Shown: piece by piece, positions 8,583 through 15,335 of the stretch
How the letters are laid out: every line of letters begins with the position of its first letter
Numbering within the stretch: position 1 is the first letter of the stretch
Source: DATDAH01 sp036525535
Lineage (GTDB): Bacteria > Actinomycetota > Acidimicrobiia > Acidimicrobiales > DATDAH01
Assembly (NCBI GenBank): GCA_036525535.1
Contig: DATDAH010000315.1
Span: forward strand, 1-19,670
Reading direction: 5' to 3'
Length of the DNA: 19,670 nt
Program-made: the position numbers and the translations under genes
The notes under the pieces: generated by a model
What the model was told of the DNA's origin: nothing
Seen by the model: only the letters and a program-made list of their open reading frames with translations
Database searches by the model: none

Positions 8583-8858
8583 TCAGCCGCCGGCGACGGC
8601 GGGGACGATGCTGACGGTCTCGCCGTCGGGCACCGGGGTGGCCAGGCCGTCCAGGAAGCGGACGTCGTCGTCGGCCACGAACACGTTGACGAAGCGGCGC
8701 AGCTTGCCGTCCTCGTCCAGCAGGCGGTCCTTGAAGCCGGGATGGGACCCCTCGAGGGCGTCCAGGACGTCGGCCAGGGTGGCGCCGTCGACCGCGACGG
8801 TGGACTCGCCCCCGGTGAGGGTGCGGAGGGTGGTGGGCACCCGGACGGTGACGCTCAT
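8583..8858 (-). CDS. cysO: CysO-like sulfur-carrier protein (MoaD/ThiS family)
   Basis: A 91-residue beta-grasp protein with the terminal Gly-Gly (PAVAGG) that is converted to a thiocarboxylate in this family. From memory it closely resembles Mycobacterium tuberculosis CysO along its whole length: VPTTLRTLTGG near the start, GKLRRFVNVFVADDDVRF in the middle, and SIVPAVAGG at the end. CysO gives sulfur to an O-phosphoserine-dependent cysteine synthase. The ATG overlaps the stop of the upstream PLP-enzyme gene by 4 nt (ATGA), so the two are translated together. MoaD, serving molybdopterin for the nearby formate dehydrogenase, is the alternative, but the CysO-type middle region makes it less likely. 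The neighbour looks like threonine synthase rather than CysM, so the partner is uncertain. Confidence 0.93.
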   Translation of the reverse strand: MSVTVRVPTTLRTLTGGESTVAVDGATLADVLDALEGSHPGFKDRLLDEDGKLRRFVNVFVADDDVRFLDGLATPVPDGETVSIVPAVAGG

Positions 8859-9967
8859 GAGAAAGGCTCCTGTTCCACGGCGTCCCGCAGGGCCGCCAAC
8901 GACGGGTCGATCGTAACGGCGCGCCCCGGAGCGGCCACCGGGCGGTCCGGCCAGCGGGCCGGGCCTCCGGTGAGCACGACCACCGTCCGGGCCGCGGGGT
9001 CCAGCACACCCGAGCCCACCCCCTCCCGAGCGGCTCCCACCGTCACGGCCGAGGCCAGGTCGACGGCTATGCCCGCCCGGTCGGCCACGAGGGCGACCAA
9101 CGCGTCGACGTCGTCCTCCTCCACCGCGAACACGGCCCCGGCCGAGGCCCGGGCGGCGGCGAGGACGTCGTGACCATCCGGCGGGTCGCCCATGGCCAGC
9201 ACGCCGACTCGGGTCGCGGGCCGGACCGGCTCGACGTCGTCGGCGCCGGCCGCCCAGGCCGCCGCGACCGGGGCGCACCCCGCGGGCTGGCCCACGACGA
9301 GCCGGGGCCGGGCCCCGTGGGCGGCGAAGGCCCGCGCCACCTGAAAGGCCAGCGCGCCCGAGGCCATGGGCAGGACGACCTGGTCGGGTGGACCGGCCTG
9401 CTCGCCGATCTCGTCGGCGACCGCGCCCGCGCCGGCGCCGTACCAGGGCCGCAGGTTGGCGTTGACCCAGCCCCAGTGGCCCAGCTCCTCCGAGCCCTCC
9501 ACCGCGACCCGGTTGGCGGCGTCGTAGTCGCCCCGGACGACGACCACGGTCGCCCCCTGGGCCACCAACGCGTCCCGCTCACCCGGCGACAGGGCCTCGG
9601 GCACGACGACCACCGAACGAAGCCCGGCATCGGCGGCGCCGACGGCAACCGCGCGGGCGAGGTTCCCGGTCGACGAGCAGGCCAGGACGGCGACGCCGGT
9701 GGCGCGGGCCCGGACGGCCGTGGCCGCTACGACCCGGTCCTTGAACGAGCCGGTGGGGTTGACGGTCTCGTCCTTGAGCCAGAGGTCCTCGAGCCCGAAC
9801 GCCGCGCCCAACTCCGGGGCGGCCACCAGCGGGGTCGGGGCACGATCAGGCCGCTCCGGTGGCGCGACCAGGTCCAGGGGCCCGAAGCAGCGGTCGCAGT
9901 ACTGGACGCCGAGGTAGTCGGTCTCGTGGCCACAGGCCCGGCAGGCCAGCCGCGGAGAGGAGGTCAC
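8855..9967 (-). CDS. thrC: Threonine synthase-like PLP enzyme with N-terminal zinc ribbon
   Basis: A 370-residue fold-type II PLP enzyme. It starts with a zinc ribbon, CxxC at 9/12 and CxxC at 24/27, common in threonine synthases of this class. The PLP lysine is Lys76 in NPTGSFKDR, the threonine synthase signature. CSSTGNLARAVA fits the phosphate or substrate loop, and the C-terminal VVVLTGG fits this family. It would convert O-phosphohomoserine to threonine. The GTG at 9967 starts the zinc ribbon immediately; upstream extension would run into gpgS on the other strand. The stop is fused to the start of a CysO-like carrier, so a sulfur-transfer activity (phosphoserine or phosphohomoserine to cysteine or homocysteine) is an alternative that the sequence alone cannot exclude. 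Confidence 0.9.
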   Translation of the reverse strand: MTSSPRLACRACGHETDYLGVQYCDRCFGPLDLVAPPERPDRAPTPLVAAPELGAAFGLEDLWLKDETVNPTGSFKDRVVAATAVRARATGVAVLACSSTGNLARAVAVGAADAGLRSVVVVPEALSPGERDALVAQGATVVVVRGDYDAANRVAVEGSEELGHWGWVNANLRPWYGAGAGAVADEIGEQAGPPDQVVLPMASGALAFQVARAFAAHGARPRLVVGQPAGCAPVAAAWAAGADDVEPVRPATRVGVLAMGDPPDGHDVLAAARASAGAVFAVEEDDVDALVALVADRAGIAVDLASAVTVGAAREGVGSGVLDPAARTVVVLTGGPARWPDRPVAAPGRAVTIDPSLAALRDAVEQEPFS

Positions 9968-9992
9968 TGGCCCATTGTCGGGGGCAGGGCCG

Positions 9993-9998
9993 TACCGT
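9993..9998 (+). promoter_or_regulatory. Probable -10 box of gpgS (leaderless)
   Basis: TACCGT fits TANNNT and ends 8 nt before the GTG at 10007. No Shine-Dalgarno precedes this GTG. The thrC start is only 39 nt away on the other strand, so this short gap must hold both promoters. Confidence 0.4.
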
Positions 9999-10006
9999 GC
10001 GACATC

Positions 10007-10903
10007 GTGGCTGCGCTGCGCACCTTCCACCACGCCCACTTCGCCCCGGCCGATCTTGTCGCGGCGAAGGAGGGGCGACGGGTCTCGGTGTGCCTCCCCG
10101 CCCGCGACGAGGCCGAGACGGTGGGCCCGATCGTGGCCGCGGTCCGCAAGGAGCTGATCGAGGCTGTGGCGCTCGTCGACGAGATCCTGGTCCTGGACGA
10201 CCACTCCGCTGACGCCACCGCGACGACGGCGGCCGACGCCGGGGCGCGCGTCGTTCCCGCCGGCGACGTCGCCCCCGAGTTCGGTGACGAGCCGGGCAAG
10301 GGCCAGGCCCTGTGGAAGACCGTCCTGGTCAGCCAGGGCGACCTCATCGTCTGGTGTGACGCCGACGTCCGGGACTTCGACCCGGCCTTCGTGACGGGGC
10401 TGCTCGGGCCGCTGCTCACCGAGCCGGACCTCGCGTTCGTCAAGGGCTTCTACGAGCGCCCCGAGACCGGTGGCCAGCCGGGCGGTGGTCGGGTCACCGA
10501 GTTGCTGGCCCGGCCCGCGCTGGCCCTGCTCCATCCGACGCTCGCGGCCATGGTGCAGCCCCTGTCCGGGGAGTACGCGGCCCGTCGATCGCTGGTCGAG
10601 GCCCTGCCGTTCGTCGAGGGCTACGGCGTCGACATCGGCCTGCTCCTCGATGCCGAGGCCGCGGTCGGGATCCGGGGCCTGGCCCAGGTCGATCTCGGGG
10701 AGCGTCGGCACCGCAACCGGAGCCTCGCCGAGCTGTCGGTGCAGGCCACCGAGGTGCTGCACACGATCCTCGACCGGGCCGATGTCGCCGACCTCCCGGC
10801 ATCGGTCGTGCTCGACCGGCCCGCGGAGGGCCCGGCCCGGGTCCGGACGGGCGAGCGCCCCGCCCCGCGGACCGTCGCCGGGTACGAGCGCCGCACCGCC
10901 TGA
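10007..10903 (+). CDS. gpgS: Glucosyl-3-phosphoglycerate synthase (GT81)
   Basis: A 298-residue GT-A glycosyltransferase that transfers glucose from an NDP-glucose to 3-phosphoglycerate. The product is the precursor of glucosylglycerate, a compatible solute, and in mycobacteria of methylglucose lipopolysaccharides. Family motifs: CLPARDEAETVGPIV (29-43), the nucleotide-sugar motif GKGQALWK (97-104), metal-binding DAD (118-120), GGGRVTELLARP (159-170), the acceptor loop QPLSGEYAARRS (184-195), YGVDIGLLLD (206-215) and HRNR (235-238). The order and spacing match mycobacterial GpgS; the N-terminus is shorter. The GTG at 10007 is chosen because family similarity starts a few residues later and a -10 box lies 8 nt before it. 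No matching phosphatase is adjacent. Confidence 0.95.
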   Translation: MAALRTFHHAHFAPADLVAAKEGRRVSVCLPARDEAETVGPIVAAVRKELIEAVALVDEILVLDDHSADATATTAADAGARVVPAGDVAPEFGDEPGKGQALWKTVLVSQGDLIVWCDADVRDFDPAFVTGLLGPLLTEPDLAFVKGFYERPETGGQPGGGRVTELLARPALALLHPTLAAMVQPLSGEYAARRSLVEALPFVEGYGVDIGLLLDAEAAVGIRGLAQVDLGERRHRNRSLAELSVQATEVLHTILDRADVADLPASVVLDRPAEGPARVRTGERPAPRTVAGYERRTA

Positions 10904-10937
10904 CGGTCGGTCCGGCGCCGGGCACCAGAATGGGCCC

Positions 10938-11717
10938 ATGAGCACCCCAGACCTCTTCTCCCTCGACGGCCGCACCGCGCTCGTCACCGGCGGCACCAGC
11001 GGGATCGGGCGCATGATCGCCGACGGGCTGATCGACGCCGGGGTCCGCGTCTACGTCGCCTCGCGCAAGGCGGAAGCCTGCGCCCGCGTGGGGGCCGAGT
11101 TGTCCGAGCGGGGGACCTGCATCGGCATCGCCGCTGACCTGTCGACCGAGGCGGGCTGCCTGGCCCTCGCCGCGGCGATCGCCGAGCGCGAGGACCGCAT
11201 CCACCTCCTGGTCAACAACGCCGGGGCCACCTGGGGGGCGCCGCTGGAGGAGTACCCCGACGCCGCCTTCGACAAGACGTTCGCCATCAACGTGAAGGGG
11301 GTGTTCCACCTCACCCGCGCCCTCCTCCCCCAGCTGCGGGCCGCAGCGACCGAGGAGGACCCGGCCCGGGTGGTGAACATCGGCTCGATCGACGGCATCC
11401 GCGTGCCCATCACCGAGAACTACGCCTACTCGGCGACCAAGGCCGCGGTCCACATGCTCACCCGCCACCTGGCGGCGACCCTGGTGAAGGACCACATCAC
11501 GGTCAACGCCATCGCACCCGGCCCCTTCGACAGCAGGATGATGGCCTTCGTGCTCGACGATCCCGCCGGGCGCCAGGCCGTGTCCGCCTCGGTGCCGATC
11601 GGGCGGGTCGGACAACCGAGCGACGTGGCCGGCACGGTGATCTTCCTGGCCTCGAAGGCGGGCAGCTACCTGACCGGCGCCGTGATCCCCGTCGACGGCG
11701 GGGTGAGCACGAGGTAG
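10938..11717 (+). CDS. SDR-family NAD(P)-dependent oxidoreductase
   Basis: A 259-residue classical short-chain dehydrogenase/reductase. The cofactor motif is TGGTSGIG (17-24), followed by the structural NNAG (93-96), and the catalytic Ser150, Tyr164 and Lys168 (YSATK). SRK at 42-44, just after the second beta strand, suggests preference for NADPH; this is inferred from the family rule. ITVNAIAPGPFDSRMM and LTGAVIPVDGG are typical of the FabG/RhlG branch, which reduces 3-oxoacyl groups or similar ketones, but the substrate cannot be read from sequence. The ATG at 10938 lies 34 nt after gpgS on the same strand, so the two may be co-transcribed. Its TAG directly abuts the stop of the universal stress protein gene on the other strand with no base between. 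Confidence 0.95.
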   Translation: MSTPDLFSLDGRTALVTGGTSGIGRMIADGLIDAGVRVYVASRKAEACARVGAELSERGTCIGIAADLSTEAGCLALAAAIAEREDRIHLLVNNAGATWGAPLEEYPDAAFDKTFAINVKGVFHLTRALLPQLRAAATEEDPARVVNIGSIDGIRVPITENYAYSATKAAVHMLTRHLAATLVKDHITVNAIAPGPFDSRMMAFVLDDPAGRQAVSASVPIGRVGQPSDVAGTVIFLASKAGSYLTGAVIPVDGGVSTR

Positions 11718-12194
11718 CTACGCCGTGTCCACCACGAGCACGTCACAAGGGGCGTGGTGGAGGACCGTGGTGGCCACGCTGCCGAGGAGCACGCGCCGGG
11801 CCCCGACCAGGCCGACCGACCCGACCACCAGCAGGTCGGCGTCGTGCAGCCGGGCGGCGTCCAGCAGGACCTCGCCCGGGTCGCCGTCGTCGCTCTGGAG
11901 CACGATCCCCTCCACACCGATCGCGCGGGCGATGGCGCGGGCGCGTTGGGCTGCGCTCTCGGCCCGACCGCGCTCGGTCAGCATCCAGCGGAGGTCGGGA
12001 GGTGCGCCCCCGTTGCGGCTCGGCGCCGGGTCCGTGCCCGCCAGCTGCTCCATCGCCGTGCGCGGGCGACTCTCGAACGCGGTGACCACGACCATGCGGG
12101 CCCGTTCCGAGACCGCCAGCTCGGCCCCCTGGCGCACCGCTCGTTCGGCCGTGGCCGAACCGTCGGTGCCGACCACCACGCAGCCGTACGTCAT
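11718..12194 (-). CDS. Universal stress protein (UspA family)
   Basis: A 158-residue single-domain Usp protein. VVVGTDGSATAERAV near the start carries the conserved Asp of the nucleotide pocket, and VVGSVGLVGARRVLLGS near the C-terminus is a canonical ATP loop, G-2x-G-9x-G-S, so it should bind ATP. A longer insert than usual, with SRNGGAPPDLRW, sits in the middle. The ATG at 12194 has a near-ideal ribosome binding site, GGGAGG, at good spacing; the open frame upstream of it is not Usp-like. It diverges from a second Usp gene 78 nt away, with which it shares 12 identical residues (GTDGSATAERAV), suggesting a duplicated pair. Role: stress survival, otherwise unspecified. Confidence 0.93.
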   Translation of the reverse strand: MTYGCVVVGTDGSATAERAVRQGAELAVSERARMVVVTAFESRPRTAMEQLAGTDPAPSRNGGAPPDLRWMLTERGRAESAAQRARAIARAIGVEGIVLQSDDGDPGEVLLDAARLHDADLLVVGSVGLVGARRVLLGSVATTVLHHAPCDVLVVDTA

Positions 12195-12272
12195 AGCGAC
12201 CTCCCGGGGCGGTCCTGTTCCATCAGAAGGCCAAGACCGCGCCGACCAACCGGCGTGACGTAGGAGGCGACG

Positions 12273-12641
12273 ATGATCGGGAAGATGCTGGTGGGAACCG
12301 ACGGGTCGGCCACGGCCGAACGAGCCGTCGACCGCGCCGTGGCCATGGCCGCCGAGCGTCGCGCCTCCCTGACCATCCTCTCGGCCGGGCCCGACGGCGC
12401 CCGCATCGCCCAGGAGGCCGCCGACCGTCACGATGAGCAGGGGATCGAGGTCCGAGCCGTCGGGGCGGCCGGCGAGCCGGCCCGCGCGCTGGTCGACGAG
12501 GCCCGGCGGGGGGGCTACGACCTCCTGGTGACCGGCAACAAGGGACTCTCGGGCGTGTATCGACTGGCCCCCGTGGGCAAGGTGCCGGCCAAGGTGGCCC
12601 ACCACCTGCCCTGCAGCCTCCTGGTCGTGAAGACGACCTGA
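12273..12641 (+). CDS. Short universal stress protein (UspA family) with altered ATP loop
   Basis: A 122-residue Usp-domain protein, shorter than the usual 140-160. MLVGTDGSATAERAV is the N-terminal Usp motif and LPCSLLVVKT the C-terminal strand. The ATP loop is degenerate: TGNKGLSGVYRLAPVGK has ten rather than nine residues between the second and third glycine and Lys in place of Ser/Thr, so ATP binding may be lost or different. GGAGG at 12263-12267, 5 nt before the ATG, fixes the start. It shares a 78-nt intergenic region with the divergent Usp gene on its left, so the two are probably expressed under the same conditions. The amidase gene ends 13 nt downstream on the other strand. Confidence 0.92.
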   Translation: MIGKMLVGTDGSATAERAVDRAVAMAAERRASLTILSAGPDGARIAQEAADRHDEQGIEVRAVGAAGEPARALVDEARRGGYDLLVTGNKGLSGVYRLAPVGKVPAKVAHHLPCSLLVVKTT

Positions 12642-12654
12642 GGCAATCGGTCGC

Positions 12655-14109
12655 TCAGCCCGCGAAGATCGGCGGGGTGCGGTCGGCCCAAGGAGCGGCC
12701 GCTTCGAGTTGGGCCGCCACCCGAAGAAGCAGGTCCTCCCGTCCGTAGGCCGCCACCAGCTGGACGCCGACGGGCAGGCCGTCCTCGGTCCAGTGGAGGG
12801 GCAGGGAGATGGCGGGCTGGCCCGAGATGTTGAACGGGGCCGTGAAGAGCACCACGGTGGTGGACAGGGCCAGGCCCTCGAGGGGATTGTCGGGCGTCCC
12901 GGCGAAGGCCCCGAGCAGCGTGGGCAGGACCGGCATGGTGGGCAGGACCAGGACGTCGTGGGTCTCCCACCAGCTGGTCAGACCCCGGGTCCAGGTGTGC
13001 AGGGCGTCGAGGGCGTCGAGGTACTCCACCGCGGTCACCGTCCGGCCGAGCTCGGCGATGGCCGCCGTGCCCGGCTCCACGTCGCCGTCGACCATCGGCT
13101 GACCGACGAGGGCCTCGAGCTGACCCAGCTCCTGCAGCGTCCAGGCCCCGAAGCAGGCGGTGAAGTGGCCGATCACCTGATCGCTCTGCAGGCCCTCAGG
13201 CGCCGAGTCCTCGACCCGGTGCCCGGCCGCCTCCAGCAGGGCGAGCGTGGCCTGGACCGCCTCGGCGCACGCGGGCTCGGTCGGTAGGCCGCCCGTGGGG
13301 TCGTCGACGATCCACCCGACCCGGAGAGCGCCGGCATCGGCCCCGACCTCCGCCCGGAACGGCCCGGCCGGGGGCGGCGCCTGGTAGGGATCGCCCGACA
13401 TCGGCCCGGAGATGACGTCGAGCGCGGCGGCGGTGTCCCGGACGGAGTGGCTGACCACGTTGCGGGCCACGAGGCCGGCCCAGGCCTCGTTCTCCGGGGC
13501 GTTGGTGTGCCGACCCTTGCTCGGTTTCAGGCCCACCAGGCCGCAGGCACTGGCCGGGATGCGGATGGAGCCCCCACCGTCACCGGCGTGGGCCATGGGC
13601 ACCAGGCCGGCGGCGACGGCCGCGGCCGAGCCCCCGCTGGAGCCGCCGGGCGACCGGGTCGGGTCCCACGGGTTGTGGGTGGCACCCCGGGTCAGGGGCT
13701 CGGTCGTGGGCTGAAGGCCCAGCTCGGGGCAGTTGGTGCGGCCGGTGATGACCAGGCCGGCGGCCTTGTACCGGCGGATGAGCTCGGAGTCGGCGGCGGG
13801 CCGGTAGTCGTGCTTCTGCAGGTAGCGCGTGCCCCCGTGGTACGGCCGGCCCGCCTCGTAGCTGTTGTCGAGGTCCTTGACCAGGAAGGGCACGCCGCGG
13901 AACGGCCCGTCGGGCAGATCGCCGGCCGCCAGGGCCCGGGCCTCGTCGAACTGAGGGTGGATCACGGCGTTGAGCTGGGGATCCACCGCCTCGATACGGG
14001 CGATGGCGGCGTCGACGAGCTCGGTCGGGGTGACCTGGCCCGTGCGGACGAGGTCGGCCTGGGCCGTGGCGTCGAGGCGGGCGAGCTCGGCGGGGGTGGG
14101 TCCGGTCAC
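12655..14109 (-). CDS. Amidase-signature (AS) family amidohydrolase
   Basis: A 484-residue serine amidase, normal length for the family. The Ser-cisSer-Lys triad can be placed: Lys78 (VPFLVKDL), Ser157 (PGGSSGGSAAAVAAG) and nucleophile Ser181 (GDGGGSIRIPAS). The spacings of 79 and 24 residues are those of well-studied AS amidases. GLVGLKPSKGR follows, as usual. It lacks the GatB/GatC neighbours expected for a glutamyl-tRNA amidotransferase, so it is probably a general amidase of unknown substrate, perhaps of the 6-aminohexanoate or nicotinamidase-like kind. The GTG at 14109 is chosen because the N-terminal helix begins there and a TACGGT -10 box ends 7 nt upstream; the frame is open further upstream but overlaps the divergent gene. 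Confidence 0.95.
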   Translation of the reverse strand: MTGPTPAELARLDATAQADLVRTGQVTPTELVDAAIARIEAVDPQLNAVIHPQFDEARALAAGDLPDGPFRGVPFLVKDLDNSYEAGRPYHGGTRYLQKHDYRPAADSELIRRYKAAGLVITGRTNCPELGLQPTTEPLTRGATHNPWDPTRSPGGSSGGSAAAVAAGLVPMAHAGDGGGSIRIPASACGLVGLKPSKGRHTNAPENEAWAGLVARNVVSHSVRDTAAALDVISGPMSGDPYQAPPPAGPFRAEVGADAGALRVGWIVDDPTGGLPTEPACAEAVQATLALLEAAGHRVEDSAPEGLQSDQVIGHFTACFGAWTLQELGQLEALVGQPMVDGDVEPGTAAIAELGRTVTAVEYLDALDALHTWTRGLTSWWETHDVLVLPTMPVLPTLLGAFAGTPDNPLEGLALSTTVVLFTAPFNISGQPAISLPLHWTEDGLPVGVQLVAAYGREDLLLRVAAQLEAAAPWADRTPPIFAG

Positions 14110-14116
14110 GGCTGAG

Positions 14117-14126
14117 ACCGTATCCT
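14117..14126. promoter_or_regulatory. Overlapping divergent -10 boxes for the amidase and small membrane protein genes
   Basis: On the plus strand TATCCT (14121-14126) ends 7 nt before the GTG at 14134. On the minus strand TACGGT (14122-14117) ends 7 nt before the GTG at 14109. The two boxes share two base pairs. Neither gene has a Shine-Dalgarno, so both mRNAs are probably leaderless. Motif evidence only. Confidence 0.45.
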
Positions 14127-14133
14127 TGGCCCC

Positions 14134-14334
14134 GTGCCCGATCCGGAGACGGCCGACCCGCCCCGCATCTCCTGGCCGATGCTGGTCGTCGGTGGCCTGG
14201 CCCTGTTCGGGGCCATCACCCTCGTCCAGTGGGTGCTCGGCTTCGCCTTCACCTTGGCCAAGCTGCTGATCGTGGTCGGCATCGTGGCCGTCGTCGTCCT
14301 CTTCACCCGCGGTCCACCGGATGGGAAGAGCTAG
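14134..14334 (+). CDS. Small two-helix membrane protein
   Basis: A 66-residue protein that I do not recognise. After a short acidic, proline-rich start (PDPETADPPR) there are two hydrophobic segments, about residues 14-34 and 37-58, with almost no turn between them, then a short positively charged tail (TRGPPDGKS). It should span the membrane once or twice. The GTG at 14134 is the only start that fits, with a -10 box 7 nt upstream suggesting a leaderless message. Its TAG overlaps the TAG of glycerate kinase on the other strand within the shared palindrome CTAG. The codon pattern is like that of the neighbours, which supports a real gene. Confidence 0.7.
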   Translation: MPDPETADPPRISWPMLVVGGLALFGAITLVQWVLGFAFTLAKLLIVVGIVAVVVLFTRGPPDGKS

Positions 14335-15317
14335 GACGACGCCAGGTGGTCGGCGACGACCGCCTCGATGCAGGCCAGCGCGTCCAGCCGGGAGCGCTCG
14401 CCACCGAAGCGCTCGGTGAGCGACACCGCTTCGACCGCCTGGGGCAGCGGGTCCATGACGTCGCCGGCCACCACCAGCACCGGCACACACAGCGCGGCGG
14501 CCAGGGCCGCCACCCCGCCGACCACCTTCCCGTCAAAGGACTGCTCGTCCAGGAAACCCTCGCCGGTGACGACGAGGTCGCAGCCCTCCATCCGCTCGTC
14601 GAGGTCGATGGCGTCGGCGACCAGATCGAAGCCCGGCTCGAGGTGGGCGCCGATCGCGGCCAAGCCGCCGGCCAGGCCGCCCGCCGCCCCCGCCCCCGCC
14701 AACCCGGTGACGTCGACGCCGTACTCCTCCTCGTAGATCTGGGCCAGGCGTTCGAGGCGGCGGCGCAGCAGCTCCACCTGAGCCGGGCTGGCCCCTTTCT
14801 GGGGGCCGTAGACCTCGGCCGCGTCGACGAACGGCAGGCGGACGTCGCAGGCCACCCGGATCTCGATCCCGCGGAGCCGTTGGGACGGCTCCAGCGCCCG
14901 CAGCGCCCCCAGTCCGCCGTCCGTGGTCGCCGATCCGCCCACGGCCACGACGATCTCGCGGGCGCCCCGCTCGACGGCAGCCGCGATCAGCTCGCCGGTG
15001 CCGTAGGTCGAGGCGGCAACGGCGTCGTTGCCCTCGGGGCCGCCGACCACGTCGAGGCCGGAGGCCCGGGCCATCTCGATGACCGCGGCCCGACGGTCGA
15101 GGCGCCACACGGCCTCGACCGGGTCCCCGAGGGGACCGCTCACCGTCGTGGTGCGGTTGGCCCCGCCCAGCGCCTCCAGGGTCCCCTCGCCACCATCGGC
15201 CAGTGGGGCCTCGTCGGCGGTGCCACCGGCGTCCACCACCGCCCGGGCCATGGCGGCGGCCACCTCGGGTGCGGTCGCGGTGCCACGGAACTTGTCGGGC
15301 GCGGCCAGGACTCGCAC
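14331..15317 (-). CDS. Glycerate kinase (GlxK/GarK family)
   Basis: A 328-residue kinase that phosphorylates D-glycerate with ATP; most members of this family make 2-phosphoglycerate. Family motifs are APDKFRGTATA (6-16, usually APDSFKGS), PLADGGEGT (38-46), STYGTGELI (103-111), VGGSATTDGGLG (126-137), GPQKGAS (171-177) and VVTGEGFLDEQS. It is about 40-50 residues shorter than E. coli GarK. The GTG at 15317 is the only in-frame start before the first motif, although AGGAG lies unusually close to it. It diverges from otsA by 18 nt and converges on the small membrane protein gene with a 4-nt overlap. It may feed glycerate, for example from glucosylglycerate turnover, into glycolysis. Confidence 0.93.
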   Translation of the reverse strand: MRVLAAPDKFRGTATAPEVAAAMARAVVDAGGTADEAPLADGGEGTLEALGGANRTTTVSGPLGDPVEAVWRLDRRAAVIEMARASGLDVVGGPEGNDAVAASTYGTGELIAAAVERGAREIVVAVGGSATTDGGLGALRALEPSQRLRGIEIRVACDVRLPFVDAAEVYGPQKGASPAQVELLRRRLERLAQIYEEEYGVDVTGLAGAGAAGGLAGGLAAIGAHLEPGFDLVADAIDLDERMEGCDLVVTGEGFLDEQSFDGKVVGGVAALAAALCVPVLVVAGDVMDPLPQAVEAVSLTERFGGERSRLDALACIEAVVADHLASS

Positions 15318-15322
15318 CCTCC

Positions 15323-15328
15323 TATGGT
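15323..15328 (+). promoter_or_regulatory. Probable -10 box of otsA (leaderless)
   Basis: TATGGT fits TANNNT and ends 7 nt before the ATG at 15336. No Shine-Dalgarno is present. This favours the ATG at 15336 over the one at 15324, which lies inside the box. Confidence 0.45.
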
Positions 15329-15335
15329 GCCCCGC

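Noticed and set aside
8583..8858. The 91-residue Gly-Gly protein as MoaD serving the formate dehydrogenase cofactor
   Set aside because: Its central and C-terminal motifs match CysO rather than MoaD, and it is coupled to an amino-acid enzyme gene. No moa genes are nearby.
8856..11014. One 719-residue protein joining a region antisense to gpgS with the threonine-synthase-like enzyme
   Set aside because: The first half is the antisense of gpgS and the SDR gene and has no domain. The zinc ribbon begins directly at the GTG at 9967, so that is the true start.
12655..14490. An amidase with a 127-residue N-terminal extension
   Set aside because: The extension is antisense to the small membrane protein gene and to part of another gene and has no family similarity. 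The GTG at 14109 has a -10 box and fits the family.
14229..15335. A long N-terminal extension of OtsA on the plus strand
   Set aside because: This stretch is antisense to glycerate kinase and reads like a shadow frame. GT20 similarity starts just after the ATG at 15336.
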